Shown: positions 1-9,839 of the stretch, one piece after another | Position numbering within the stretch: the stretch's first letter is position 1 | Layout of the letters: each line of letters starts with the position of its first letter | Source of the DNA: Leptospiraceae bacterium | Lineage (GTDB): Bacteria > Spirochaetota > Leptospiria > Leptospirales > Leptospiraceae | NCBI GenBank assembly: GCA_024233865.1 | Contig: JACKPA010000007.1 | Coordinates: 1 to 64,000 of the forward strand | Reading direction: 5' to 3' | DNA length: 64,000 nucleotides | Translations under genes and position numbers: made by a program | The notes under the pieces: generated by a model | Seen by the model: only the letters and a program-made list of their open reading frames with translations | What the model was told of the DNA's origin: nothing | Databases searched by the model: none

Positions 1-465
1 GTTCAGTCCGATCACTGAGTCGGCTTGCAGGAATTGTCCTATGTTTGGATCGTAGTAACGGGAGTTATAGTAGTATAAACCGCTTTCAATGTCCTCTTGT
101 TGAGCAGTGTATTTGTAGCGGAATATATCAGGTCCATAGCTATTTCCTCGGCTGATTTCTCCGAATGGTTTGTAGCGGATGTTACTTGCTCCCGTATCAC
201 CGATAGCGGCAATTCTACCATAAGCGTCCGTTATCATTCGCACAGAGCCTAAGTGGTCGGGGTGGAGGAAATACATCCCTCGTATGGGAGTACTGCTTCC
301 TCCGGCAGAAATATTCACCACAGATGCACACAGATAAACGCAGATAAAGACTATATATCTGAGTGTATCTCGAAGAAACTCAGCATAAATCTTTGGTAAA
401 AAACTTGAAATGCTTGCTCGACTACGAGCTGATTTCTTTCTTTTGTCCAAAATTAAAACCTCCAT
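1..465 (-). CDS. Orphan RHS core protein, 3' end outside window
   Basis: An open frame starts at ATG 465 and stays open to the left edge (155 codons). From about residue 54 (GGSSTPIRGMYF) it matches the RHS core of the neighbouring large RHS protein almost residue for residue (HPDHLGSV, SGLYYYNSRYYDP, GQFLQADSV). At the nucleotide level, 1-305 is roughly 93% identical to 2100-2395. The first ~53 residues are unrelated to that protein: a basic stretch (KRKK, RSR) followed by one hydrophobic segment (YIVFICVYLCASVVN). This looks like an orphan RHS core with its own start, expected to carry a different C-terminal domain beyond the window. The hydrophobic segment is encoded by a dispersed repeat (317-347). 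No good ribosome binding site is seen, so a silent cassette or pseudogene is possible. Confidence 0.6.
   Translation of the reverse strand, partial: MEVLILDKRKKSARSRASISSFLPKIYAEFLRDTLRYIVFICVYLCASVVNISAGGSSTPIRGMYFLHPDHLGSVRMITDAYGRIAAIGDTGASNIRYKPFGEISRGNSYGPDIFRYKYTAQQEDIESGLYYYNSRYYDPNIGQFLQADSVIGLN
317..347 (+). repeat. Dispersed ACCACAGAT-type repeat copy inside coding frame
   Basis: The sequence has the form ACCACAGATnnACACAGATAAACGCAGAT, the same repeat found inverted at 8568-8634 and 27484-27703. Here it lies inside the orphan RHS frame and is translated on the minus strand as the hydrophobic stretch FICVYLCASVV. Confidence 0.6.
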
Positions 466-478
466 TTGTTTTAAACTC

Positions 479-519
479 AAACCACCGGGCTTGCAACTTT
501 GTTCTACAAACCGATGGTA
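479..519 (+). repeat. Degenerate copy of ACCACCGGG...TCTACAAA repeat
   Basis: CAACCACCGGGCTTGC, then TTCTACAAACCGATGGTA, resembles 55539-55575 (CAACCACCGGGGATTGCC, then TCTACAAAGCCTATGGTA). These look like two relics of one dispersed intergenic element. This one lies between the orphan RHS start and the lipoprotein stop. Confidence 0.4.
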
Positions 520-547
520 AGAAATTATTCATTTACCTGCTAATTGC

Positions 548-1162
548 TCATTTTTCTGGCTCTTCTTCGTCATTGTCATCAAAAGCCTTGACCGTGTAAT
601 ACACCGCTGCTACGGGTATCATAACGGTTTTGACAACATCATGGATGGGGTAATAAATATATTTTCCTGTGTTCAAAAAACTATAAATTGGATAAAAAGG
701 AAAAACAACATATCTAAAAGGGAAACAACTAGTAAGGTTTCCATTGGGGTCAATAAAGTCTCTATAAGATATAAGATAATCAATGAGTCCCATATCTAAT
801 TTTAAAAATAAAGCTATTCTATTGTTAAAAATACGTTGCCTTTTACTCTCATCTTTTATATCCGACATCTCTGAAGTATTGTAAAGCTTTCCGTCTTCTC
901 TATCTTCTACGATCATATCGGGGTAATAAAGTCCACCTTGTGGATTAAATATTATTTCAGGAGTTCTGAACCAAAGGTAATATGGATGTCTTTTACCTAC
1001 TATTACTCCTGCACCAGGTTCATCTAGTATTTTAAATGAATTGTAAACACCAGGCTTACCAATAAACCAATCCCAAAATCCATCATGTTTACTAACTTGG
1101 GCTACTGATTGACAATTGGAAACTAAAAATAGAAATATGATTAGAGCAATATAGTTTTTCAT
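548..1162 (-). CDS. Small lipoprotein downstream of RHS
   Basis: A 204-residue protein with an N-terminal hydrophobic segment ending in VSNC (Cys at about 17), a spirochaete-style lipobox, so probably membrane anchored after export. The body is rich in aromatic residues and has a second hydrophobic stretch near the C-terminus (VVKTVMIPVAAVYYTV) and an acidic tail (DDNDEEEPEK). I do not recognise a family. The gene begins 15 bp after the stop of the giant RHS gene and precedes an orphan RHS core. In other RHS loci this is the position of the cognate immunity gene, so immunity or a surface partner is plausible, but only by position. Confidence 0.7.
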   Translation of the reverse strand: MKNYIALIIFLFLVSNCQSVAQVSKHDGFWDWFIGKPGVYNSFKILDEPGAGVIVGKRHPYYLWFRTPEIIFNPQGGLYYPDMIVEDREDGKLYNTSEMSDIKDESKRQRIFNNRIALFLKLDMGLIDYLISYRDFIDPNGNLTSCFPFRYVVFPFYPIYSFLNTGKYIYYPIHDVVKTVMIPVAAVYYTVKAFDDNDEEEPEK

Positions 1163-1177
1163 TGTGTAAACATCCCC

Positions 1178-4100
1178 TTACCTTTGTATGAAATTCAATA
1201 CGTAAGGCACATAGTACAATCCCTTTCGTATCATCTGATCATAGTAGTATTCAGGATTGTCAACATCCCCCCTATTGCGATATTTAATATCCATATTGTA
1301 ACCTTTAATAGACTGTTCATTCCAATATGCAAAACCCCAAGCTATTTTTCCAGGTTGGTTCAATGCTTCAATACTTGTAAGTTCTGTTAGATTTATATCA
1401 TATTCTTCTGATACAAATGGTAATGCATATAAATCTTCTCTCGCAAGAAGACCAATAATTTTTTCATTTGTAAATCCCTGCCACCACTCAGAATTAAAGA
1501 AACGTAAATAAGAATAACCTTCGCTCCAAACAAATTCTCCAAATTCGCTCAAGTTAGCACCTTCTTTAGCCATATCTATAATCTCATGAACTCCGTGTCC
1601 ATTTCCTATCATATCTTTGATATTTTGGAGATCATAGTCAAAAAAACTATAAATAAACATGGCAATCCCCACAATTCCGGCTGCGAGTCTTCCGGAACGA
1701 ACAGCTTTAGCATTGTCAAAACGTCCATGTGACCAGCCACCGACAGCGAAACCTATCAATCCAGCAGCACCTGAAGCAATAAGAGAAATTCCTAAACTTG
1801 CAAATGGTGTCATTAGAAGAAGAGCACCAACAATGATTTCACCTACATATTTTATCAAATCACTACTCACTGTATTGGCAAGCCTTTTCTCTTGACTGAT
1901 TTTTTGACGTGTCATGTGCATACGCATACCGGCGGATGCCAAATCACCCTGCTTAGACACTTCGGTTATGAACGCTTTTGTTAAATCCTTCGTCACTCTA
2001 TTCACAAAACTTGCATAAGGCATATACCCACTTGGGTCATTAAACCTAACCGGATTTCCTTCGGTGTAGGTGTATTGGTTTGTTCCGAGTGGGGTATTGA
2101 GTCCTATCACTGAGTCCGCTTGCAGGAATTGTCCTATGTTTGGATCGTAGTAGCGGGAGTTGTAGTAGTATAAACCACTTTCGGAATCCTCTTGTTGGGC
2201 TGTGTATTTGTAGCGGAATATGTCAGGACCGTAGCTATTTCCTCGGCTGATTTCTCCAAACGGTTTGTAGCGGATGTTACTTGCTCCCGCATCACCGATA
2301 GCGGCAATTCTGCCGTAAGCGTCCGTTATCATTCGGACAGAGCCTAAGTGGTCGGGGTGGAGGAAATACATCCCTCGTATGGGATTACTGCTTCCACCAC
2401 CGGCGGTTGCTTGTCCTGGTGTGGAAACGGACGGAACTTCACCGGAGTCTTGGTTGGTAGTGACAGAGCCTAACAGCCAAAACGGCATGTCTTTGTGACC
2501 TTTGAGTCCTTCCGGTACGCAGTTGCCAAACACAAGGACTATGGATAGCAGGACAAAAGGATTTGCCAGAGACAGTATTCTGTGGTTTAGGATAAACGGA
2601 TTTTTGAGGGAATCGGGTAGTCTATCGTATCTAAAGAGATTTAGGAAATAGAAAGCAAAAAAGGCAAGTAGCAAGATAGAGCCTACTCCATAGATCGCAT
2701 AGAGCTTGAGATAATATGGGTTTTCCTTCTCTGCGAGTAGGAGAAATTTCACAAATTGTATCCTTTGCCTGTCGATACGGTCGAGTAGTGTCGGTGCAGA
2801 GGACAACTCTTTGATGTCGGATTCTGTCAAGAGGACAGCACCGTCTACTGTGTATTGGGCTGCTATGTCGTTTTGGACTCCTCTCACATAGATGGTGTGT
2901 CTGGCTGATTGCTTGGGAACAATAACTACTTCATACTCGTCATCAAACGAATATACAACCTCACCGCTTTCCAATGTCTTTTTGATCCTTTTTCCGTTGG
3001 CATCGTAGTAATAACGCATCGGCTTATTCCCTTGCTTTTGGTAAGCTACGAGTTGATTCCTCGAATTGTAGTGGAATAGGTCGTCATTTCTGGCTGTCAT
3101 GTTACCGGCATCATCGTATGTGTAGCTGTTGGTGTAGGTCGTTCCGGCTTCCGTTTCCGCAAGTAATCTGGTTACGGCATTCGGATGTTTTGGGTCTTCG
3201 TAGTACATCGTTTGTTTGCCTTTTTTTGTGAGATTTCCATCGCTGGAATAAACGTATTCTTCCGTTGCCACCTTACCGTCTTTGTACAGTCCGGTAGCAG
3301 ATGTCAGATTGTGGCGAGTCGCATCGTAGACAAATGTTTGAGAATTTCCCTCAAAAACAAGGTCTTTCCAGTTTGTCACGTTCCCAAAAGCGTCATATGT
3401 ATACGTCCAGTTTTGAGCCGTTCTGCCGTTTTCCAAGTCGGTTTTCATCTGTAGAGGTCTGTGGGTCAGAGGGTCATAGCTTACGGTTGTCACAACTTTG
3501 TTTCCCGTTACTCGGTAGAGAAGGTTTTGTTCCGGGTCTATGCCATAGTGCAAGACCTCGTTATCTATGTCGTTTCCTTTTTCCATCGTAACACGATACA
3601 AGTGACCGGACTCAGCGTATTCATTCCTAACGGTGATTCCATTGGGATAGGTTGTTGCCACCAATTGTCCCGCCTTGTCATAGTGGTATTTGAAAAACAG
3701 AACGAGATCATCTATCACCTTTTTGGCGTAGTCAACCCTACCGTATTTGTCATAGTAGAGATAGGTGACATAGAGGTCTCTCTCTCCCAAGATTTCGTCT
3801 ATGTCATTCACTACGATCTTGGTCGGTTTGGGAGCAGTACCATCTTCTCCATAAACAATTAAGATGTCGCCTTCACCTTCGGGATTTTTTATCTTTTTCA
3901 CTCTGTCAAAACCGTCGTATTCATAAGAAACCGTTTTTCCGTTGGCGTTAGTCCTGCTTAGGAGTCGGTTCTCCTGGTCATAGTCCCAAGTCGTTGTACC
4001 GGAGTTTCTGTCTCTATGCAATACCTTGTTACCCGACAAGTCGTAGAGTTCATAAGAGATTTCGCTTCCCGCCTCGGTCTTGGTTAGTACATATCTGTAT

Positions 4101-7100
4101 CCGTTGGAGTTTATGTTTTCTTCTATTTCTATCTTTGTGCCGTTTATGGTCTTGGACATGGTATGGGTGAGAGGATTTTTTTCCACTTTTACCGTATTCA
4201 AGACTTGGTTTTGTCCGTCTGCACCGGTACTTTGAGTAGTTAGAGTCTGGTTGTATCCGTCATAAGTTGTGAGAGCCTCTTTCCCGTCCGGATTGATAGC
4301 TTTTGTAATCCTTCCAAAAGTGTCTTCATAGTAGAAACTAGAAAACCGAATGGAAGAACTACTGGAAAGATAGGGTTTTGTCTTTTTGATAACCCTGCCC
4401 TGGATGTCAAAGGACGTATCCTCCACCGTTGCAACGCTTTTTCCTTCCGTAGAAAATACCTTGGACTCTTTTTTGTATTCACGACTCAAAACATCGCTGT
4501 ATTGCTTGATCCAGATTCCTTCGTCTTTTCCGTTATAGACATATTTGGTAACCCTAGAGTTACCGGAAGAATCTTGGTAGTAGGAATACTTCTCACTCCA
4601 GTCGTTTTCACCACTGTGCCAAGGGTTCTTCATTTTAACGAGCCTTCCGTAGAAGTCGTATTCGTTTACAACCGTTCCATCCGGAGTTTCTTCCGTTAAG
4701 ACGTTACCCGTTTTGTAGTCATAAGTCTTTTTTATCAAAGGCTTGCCTCCTATGGTTTGAGATGTCACCAGATTGTGAGTGAAATCATCATAGGTAAAAG
4801 TTGTTGTTTTACCAAGAGAGTCCTCTAGGACAAGGGGATTTCCCCAACCATCATGGTTTTTAAGCTTAACCGTTTTCCAAATTTTTTGTCCGTTTTTTAT
4901 CGCCACAAGGCTTTTCAATTCTGTCACTACGTTATTTGTATAGGTGATGTTTTTGAGTTCTACGGTGATTCCGTTGACCTTCTTTTCGGTTGTTTTTGCC
5001 CTGTCCAAAATCCAGGTATCGGTGTCTATGTTATAGGTATGCAGGGTTGTCACTTTTTTTCCGGTTGTTTCTACGACTTCTGATGTGACGTTTCCGTAGA
5101 GGTCATAGTCTCTTGTTTTGACTTCCTCACTGGCAACGCCATCCATTTGTTTTGTGGTAGTTTTTGTATTCACCACCATTGTTCCACCGGAATACAAGTC
5201 TTTTTTCCCATACTCAAAAACGGTTTCCAACATTATGTCTGTTTTATTGGGATACGTCTTTTCTGTTTTGGAGACGCTACCTGCACTGTCTACATCTATA
5301 CTCCCGTCAGAATTCAAGTCGTACTGGTTGTAGTAGATACTCTCTTTCACAGCAAGAGTTTCCGTAGGAGAAATAAGGGTTTTTATTTTTTCCACTTTCC
5401 CTAAACCAAGCATCTTGGACAAGCTTGTGTCTCCACCACCGTTAAAAAACAGCTTATCAAAGTATTTGTATTGATTTACTTCCTGGTAGCCTCCTCCCAA
5501 AACGGTAGTGATGGAACTGACAACCACATCGGGATAGGTCAAAGGCAGGATCGGATAGGTGACATTGGCGGTTGTGGTTGAGCTTCCGTATTGGATAGAG
5601 GAAGATTTCAGACCGTCAGTTACAGTAGACAAAAGGTTGTGCTGTCCTTTTGGTGTGGTATAGGTGACAAGCGTAACATTACCGGAACGACCGGAAACGT
5701 TGTAAGAAAAAGCTGTGTCAGTTTCCCTTGTTGCATACTCTCGAAAATCAGCCTTTAAGCCTACAAAATCAGGATTTCCATCACCATTCACGTCTAGGAC
5801 TTGTGTGAAAGCTTCTGCAGGAAAAGAAATGTCTCCTCCGGCAGAATAGTAGCCCGATGGACCACCGGTTGGATTAAAATAGGAAATATAAACCCTGTCA
5901 CCATAATAACGAACAAAATCCGGCATCCCGTCACCGTTTACGTCCGCAAAAGTTTTGGAGTATTTCCAAGCTTCATAACCTTCTTTTCCAGCCAGCGATT
6001 CGTCACACTGGTAGAGGTAAGGATCACACTTGGGGTCTTTTAAAAGGGTGTCAGCCATTTCTTTCACGTTCATAAGATAAGCTTGTTGTTCGGGACTCGG
6101 ATTATCTCCATAAACGAACTTTGCCAGAGCAAGGGGATACGCTTCCGTAAATTTTGCTTCCAAGACTTGCTGTTCATAGGATTTCGGAGCATTTTGTTTA
6201 TCTTTTGTTTGTTCTGAGTAATGGGTTTGGGAAATCTGGTTTTCGCCCGCATAATAAAAGTTATCTCTACCGTTAAAAAAGTAGTATTTCAGAGACGTTC
6301 CGACAATTGTATCACCTTGTTTGGTTGCAGACAACACCACAAAGTCATCATAACCGTCCCCGTTAATATCAGCAAAAAAGGTATTCCCATCCGTTCCCAC
6401 GTCATCAATGTTTGCCGTAACGGTTGAGGTAGGATTCCAATAAGCATCAAAATAGGTGATGAGCATCTGGTTATTTTTGTTAATCCTCACAAAGTCGGGA
6501 GTACCATTGTTATCCATGTCTTTGAGCTGCTGAAACCTGACTCCGTAGTCACCGGCAAGGTGTTCCATTACTCCAATCCACTTGCCTTTTGTAAAAGAGA
6601 CGTTTCCGTTTCCGTCCATAGAAGTTTTGTAAAAAGAAATCCCTTGTATATCAAGGTCAATATTTGTATTGGCAGTATGACCTAACTTTGAGGTAGACAA
6701 AGAAAGTATCATCCCTTTATCTCTTCGATCTGTTGGTTTTACCAATTCTTGGATCAATGTAGTATCTTGGAGCATATCCAGTTTAACTTCTTTAAACTCT
6801 CCAGCATCATTGTAACCAAACACAATCCAATCACCATCTACCATAATCATGGTGCCATCCGTAGTAACCATAGGAACCAAATTACCATTTGTTACATTGA
6901 GAGCCAATACTCCGTGTTTATTCCCTTTGAGAGTCAATTGATTTTGAAACGTTTCGGTATGAGTCTGTTTTTCGGTTGCGTTAGTTGCCACTTCTACAAA
7001 AAGGTCATACCATCGTCTATCATCCTTTGTTCCGTCTGCCTGTAAAAAATCAACCAAACCGTCACCGTCATAATCCAAAACAAAATGAAAACTTCGATAG

Positions 7101-8452
7101 TCTTTCTCTTCCGTTTTGATGGACTTGAGTATAAGCCCGGTCTCTTTGACTTCAATTTTATCACTTTTGCTTATGCCGATTTTCAAATGCCTGTCTTCAT
7201 CTTCCAGTATAAAAAAGTCAATTTTTAGGTTTGTATCTATATCAGCCGGAATAATGGAACCGCGTTTGGAAAGTTGAAATATATCGCTTTCAATGGTATC
7301 TTCGGGATTTCCAAGATTGTTTGCTTTTATTTTGTGTTGATTTTGTTCCCCAATCACTCGAATGAATTCAGGGTTTGCATCTCCGTACACGTCAGCAAAA
7401 AACTGTATACTCCTTTCGATTCCTTTGCCACACATATTTTTGTACTTTGTATAAAAAATGGCACACTGTATGCTAAACAAATTTTTTATTTCCTCGTTCA
7501 TCCCCGGCCAAGCCGTTTGGACACAAAAGTTTTCACCCGCACTGCAATTTGCCCTTTCTCCAAAACCGCTTGCAAACGTTTCTTCCTGTGCGTAGTACAT
7601 AAAGTTGCTACCAAGAAACTCTTTGGACAAACCGGATTTGAAATCTTTTTCTTCTATGGTTCTGTTTGTATAGGTAAAGGTAATCGGTTTGTAACCCTCA
7701 CGAGTTACGGACTGTAGTGTATTTCCTGTGTAGGCAAACCGATACGTATCAATAACCGTATCTTTGTTTTGAATCTTTATGGCAGAAATTCGCTTTTTTA
7801 CTCTACCATAAGCACCATGTGTAAACACAGGCACAAGGTGTCCGTTATCCTCGTATTCAAACTGTACGACCGTCCGGTTTGTTTCACCATTGTTGTTGTA
7901 TATCATTTTGTCAGGGTAAGGGTAGCCTTCCGTATCGCTATCTGCATGGTAGGTGATTTCATAGGAATTTGCAGGAATGATTCCGCTAACCTTGGTAAGA
8001 ACCCAGAGCTTGACTGGATTGCCGGATATACCGTCTTTGCTTGTAGTGGCAATCTTTTTTCCAAAGGTGTAGGTATTACCTTGTTTGTCTTTTGCAGTCC
8101 ATTCTCCGCTTGTATCTTTGGTAAATTTCATAAAAGATTCTGTAATGGGATGATAAGTTGTACCATCCGAGCTCGCCATCACACCAGCCATGCTACTAAG
8201 GTAGTAGCTATTGTTTTGGAACGGAATCCCGCCTTCGCCTTGCCTGGCAATAAATTCAATTCCGGTGATAGTCCAATTGTCACCAACAAGAGCTTCCCTT
8301 CCGGTATAAACAAGCGACAACTGTGGCACCATGTTTCCGGGAGGCAAAGCAATAGGCATGGAAGCACCCAAACTACCGTCTTTTTCTACTTTCAAAGACG
8401 GCAGTTCCAAGGGCAAAACGCTCCGTTCAACAAAAGTTTCATTTTTAATCAT
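1178..8452 (-). CDS. Giant RHS/YD-repeat protein with SpvB-like N-terminus
   Basis: 2424 residues. The N-terminal ~250 residues look SpvB-like (LPPGNMVPQLSLVYTG). About six FG-GAP/VCBS Ca-binding units of the DxNGDGxxDF type follow at roughly residues 354, 465, 645, 695, 835 and 885. A long YD-repeat shell spans about 1100-1880. Hydrophobic helices lie around 1905-1985 (ILLLAFFAFYFLNLF and VLLSIVLVFGNC). The RHS core (HPDHLGSV to YYDPNIGQFLQADS) ends at DPSG near 2141. The last ~280 residues form a variable C-terminal domain with a glycine-rich hydrophobic pair (IIVGALLLMTPFASLG, LIASGAAGLIGFAVGG) and a Trp/Tyr-rich tail; I recognise no toxin family in it. Known RHS proteins are polymorphic toxins or surface proteins. 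There is no classical signal peptide. The G8 tract upstream could affect expression. Confidence 0.93.
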   Translation of the reverse strand: MIKNETFVERSVLPLELPSLKVEKDGSLGASMPIALPPGNMVPQLSLVYTGREALVGDNWTITGIEFIARQGEGGIPFQNNSYYLSSMAGVMASSDGTTYHPITESFMKFTKDTSGEWTAKDKQGNTYTFGKKIATTSKDGISGNPVKLWVLTKVSGIIPANSYEITYHADSDTEGYPYPDKMIYNNNGETNRTVVQFEYEDNGHLVPVFTHGAYGRVKKRISAIKIQNKDTVIDTYRFAYTGNTLQSVTREGYKPITFTYTNRTIEEKDFKSGLSKEFLGSNFMYYAQEETFASGFGERANCSAGENFCVQTAWPGMNEEIKNLFSIQCAIFYTKYKNMCGKGIERSIQFFADVYGDANPEFIRVIGEQNQHKIKANNLGNPEDTIESDIFQLSKRGSIIPADIDTNLKIDFFILEDEDRHLKIGISKSDKIEVKETGLILKSIKTEEKDYRSFHFVLDYDGDGLVDFLQADGTKDDRRWYDLFVEVATNATEKQTHTETFQNQLTLKGNKHGVLALNVTNGNLVPMVTTDGTMIMVDGDWIVFGYNDAGEFKEVKLDMLQDTTLIQELVKPTDRRDKGMILSLSTSKLGHTANTNIDLDIQGISFYKTSMDGNGNVSFTKGKWIGVMEHLAGDYGVRFQQLKDMDNNGTPDFVRINKNNQMLITYFDAYWNPTSTVTANIDDVGTDGNTFFADINGDGYDDFVVLSATKQGDTIVGTSLKYYFFNGRDNFYYAGENQISQTHYSEQTKDKQNAPKSYEQQVLEAKFTEAYPLALAKFVYGDNPSPEQQAYLMNVKEMADTLLKDPKCDPYLYQCDESLAGKEGYEAWKYSKTFADVNGDGMPDFVRYYGDRVYISYFNPTGGPSGYYSAGGDISFPAEAFTQVLDVNGDGNPDFVGLKADFREYATRETDTAFSYNVSGRSGNVTLVTYTTPKGQHNLLSTVTDGLKSSSIQYGSSTTTANVTYPILPLTYPDVVVSSITTVLGGGYQEVNQYKYFDKLFFNGGGDTSLSKMLGLGKVEKIKTLISPTETLAVKESIYYNQYDLNSDGSIDVDSAGSVSKTEKTYPNKTDIMLETVFEYGKKDLYSGGTMVVNTKTTTKQMDGVASEEVKTRDYDLYGNVTSEVVETTGKKVTTLHTYNIDTDTWILDRAKTTEKKVNGITVELKNITYTNNVVTELKSLVAIKNGQKIWKTVKLKNHDGWGNPLVLEDSLGKTTTFTYDDFTHNLVTSQTIGGKPLIKKTYDYKTGNVLTEETPDGTVVNEYDFYGRLVKMKNPWHSGENDWSEKYSYYQDSSGNSRVTKYVYNGKDEGIWIKQYSDVLSREYKKESKVFSTEGKSVATVEDTSFDIQGRVIKKTKPYLSSSSSIRFSSFYYEDTFGRITKAINPDGKEALTTYDGYNQTLTTQSTGADGQNQVLNTVKVEKNPLTHTMSKTINGTKIEIEENINSNGYRYVLTKTEAGSEISYELYDLSGNKVLHRDRNSGTTTWDYDQENRLLSRTNANGKTVSYEYDGFDRVKKIKNPEGEGDILIVYGEDGTAPKPTKIVVNDIDEILGERDLYVTYLYYDKYGRVDYAKKVIDDLVLFFKYHYDKAGQLVATTYPNGITVRNEYAESGHLYRVTMEKGNDIDNEVLHYGIDPEQNLLYRVTGNKVVTTVSYDPLTHRPLQMKTDLENGRTAQNWTYTYDAFGNVTNWKDLVFEGNSQTFVYDATRHNLTSATGLYKDGKVATEEYVYSSDGNLTKKGKQTMYYEDPKHPNAVTRLLAETEAGTTYTNSYTYDDAGNMTARNDDLFHYNSRNQLVAYQKQGNKPMRYYYDANGKRIKKTLESGEVVYSFDDEYEVVIVPKQSARHTIYVRGVQNDIAAQYTVDGAVLLTESDIKELSSAPTLLDRIDRQRIQFVKFLLLAEKENPYYLKLYAIYGVGSILLLAFFAFYFLNLFRYDRLPDSLKNPFILNHRILSLANPFVLLSIVLVFGNCVPEGLKGHKDMPFWLLGSVTTNQDSGEVPSVSTPGQATAGGGSSNPIRGMYFLHPDHLGSVRMITDAYGRIAAIGDAGASNIRYKPFGEISRGNSYGPDIFRYKYTAQQEDSESGLYYYNSRYYDPNIGQFLQADSVIGLNTPLGTNQYTYTEGNPVRFNDPSGYMPYASFVNRVTKDLTKAFITEVSKQGDLASAGMRMHMTRQKISQEKRLANTVSSDLIKYVGEIIVGALLLMTPFASLGISLIASGAAGLIGFAVGGWSHGRFDNAKAVRSGRLAAGIVGIAMFIYSFFDYDLQNIKDMIGNGHGVHEIIDMAKEGANLSEFGEFVWSEGYSYLRFFNSEWWQGFTNEKIIGLLAREDLYALPFVSEEYDINLTELTSIEALNQPGKIAWGFAYWNEQSIKGYNMDIKYRNRGDVDNPEYYYDQMIRKGLYYVPYVLNFIQR

Positions 8453-8505
8453 AAAAATTAAAAATACTATAAATATAACATTTATTACATACTTTTCTCT
8501 TATAC

Positions 8506-8513
8506 GGGGGGGG
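8506..8513. repeat. Homopolymeric G8 tract upstream of the RHS gene
   Basis: Eight consecutive G lie about 55-60 bp upstream of the RHS start codon, in an otherwise AT-rich intergenic region. Tracts of this kind can slip during replication and alter promoter spacing. Phase variation here is only a possibility. Confidence 0.35.
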
Positions 8514-8567
8514 TGGTAGAATGAAATTCATAAATCTCATAGAAGTTCCTTTTATTATAAGATATAT

Positions 8568-8634
8568 ACCACATATCAACACCAATAGACACAGATATTT
8601 TAACTATCGGTGTACATCTGTGTTTATCTGTGGT
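8568..8634. repeat. Imperfect 29-bp inverted repeat (ACCACAGAT family)
   Basis: Arms 8568-8596 and 8606-8634 are complementary at 22 of 29 positions, with a 9-bp loop. The right arm reads on the minus strand as ACCACAGATAAACACAGAT. The element sits in the 303-bp gap between the RHS start (8452) and the acyltransferase stop (8756). The family recurs at 317-347 and at both ends of 27484-27703. It could form a hairpin acting as terminator or processing site, or be a MITE-like relic. Confidence 0.6.
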
Positions 8635-8755
8635 AAAAAATTCTCTTAATTTTCAAGAACCAAAAGTGTATAGCACGAATTTACATGCAATAATTTTTTA
8701 AAAGCAAAGATATAAAAAATAACCTAATGCTACAAACTTTTTATCTTTTTGAAAA

Positions 8756-9676
8756 TCATTCTGGATATTCCATTTCCGGAAAGTCACCTGGTTTGGTTTT
8801 CCACCTTCTGTGAACCCAAAAGTATTGCTCCGGGAACTTCTTAATCTCTTCTTCCAACGTTTTTGTCCATAGTTCCGTATAAAATCGGATCGCTTCTTTT
8901 TTATCGGAATATTTCTTTTTATCTATAACCCCTAAATCTTTCACTCGAATATGAACTTTATTCTCTTTGTCTTTCACAAAAGAATAGAGTAACATTCTAG
9001 CCCCCGTCAAATAAGCCATTAAAGCCGGACCTTGAAACGTAGATGCCGGACGATTTAAAAAGTTTACAAATATACCAACGTTTCCTGCATTTTGGTCAGC
9101 TCCAAAACCGATCCATCTGCCTTTTTTTAACTGTTTGGCAACGATACTAGATGGCTCTTCTGTAGATACAAGCTCAATACCTGAAGCTTCTCGTACATCC
9201 TTATACCATTTGTTTATATAGGGGTTTTTAATTTTTTTATAAATCCCTAATCCCTGGAACTTATAGCCCAAATAATGAACCAAAAGTTCCCAAGAACCAA
9301 AATGCCCAGAAATCAAAACGACTCCCTCTCCGTTTTCTCTGGTTCTTTTTTCAATTTCCAAGGAATCATCATCATAAACGGCATATTTCTCTAGCCATTT
9401 ATGATCAACCCTAGGTGCATACAAAGAATCCGCCATCAAAACTCCAATATGCAAAAAGTGTTTTTTAACAAGTTCCAGTTTTTCTTCTTCCGATAATTCG
9501 GGAAAGGCATGAGATATATTATCAAATGCTATTTTTCGATGTTTTTTTGCCAATGGATAAAACACTTTTATAACGAATTTACCGACAGATAAACACCATT
9601 CGTAAGAATAAAACTTAAAAGGAAAATATATGAATTTAACAAAAATATAAGATGCAAAGTTGGTAAACATTTTCAT
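8756..9676 (-). CDS. LpxL/HtrB-family lysophospholipid acyltransferase
   Basis: A 306-residue member of the lipid A biosynthesis acyltransferase family, which transfers acyl chains from acyl-ACP to Kdo-lipid A precursors at the inner membrane. The catalytic HX4E motif is present as HFGSWE (H125, E130). The family's downstream region is also there (GFGADQNAG, then FLNRPASTFQGPALMA, roughly 195-225). An N-terminal hydrophobic anchor (FASYIFVKFIYFPF) is visible. The length is normal for the family. It stands alone between the RHS gene and a divergent efflux operon, so context does not specify its acyl substrate; another glycerolipid acyltransferase role cannot be excluded. Confidence 0.88.
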   Translation of the reverse strand: MKMFTNFASYIFVKFIYFPFKFYSYEWCLSVGKFVIKVFYPLAKKHRKIAFDNISHAFPELSEEEKLELVKKHFLHIGVLMADSLYAPRVDHKWLEKYAVYDDDSLEIEKRTRENGEGVVLISGHFGSWELLVHYLGYKFQGLGIYKKIKNPYINKWYKDVREASGIELVSTEEPSSIVAKQLKKGRWIGFGADQNAGNVGIFVNFLNRPASTFQGPALMAYLTGARMLLYSFVKDKENKVHIRVKDLGVIDKKKYSDKKEAIRFYTELWTKTLEEEIKKFPEQYFWVHRRWKTKPGDFPEMEYPE

Positions 9677-9839
9677 AGATAATTATAAATCTATGTAGGA
9701 TGCAATCCGTTTCCAGTAATATTTATAACATTTTTTAGATAAGAATAAAAAAAAAGTAAGGGGACATACTTCAAAAAATACTTGTTTTCCATGATGCTTA
9801 GAAAATAGAATCATTCGTAAGTTTTTAGAAACAAAATAT

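Noticed and set aside
39..221. Minus-strand open frame of 60 codons in the RHS core region
   Set aside because: It lies in a shadow frame of the orphan RHS gene (1-465), which has clear homology in its own frame.
3185..3862. Several plus-strand open frames opposite the RHS gene
   Set aside because: Antisense shadows of a long YD-repeat coding sequence; no family motif or ribosome binding site.
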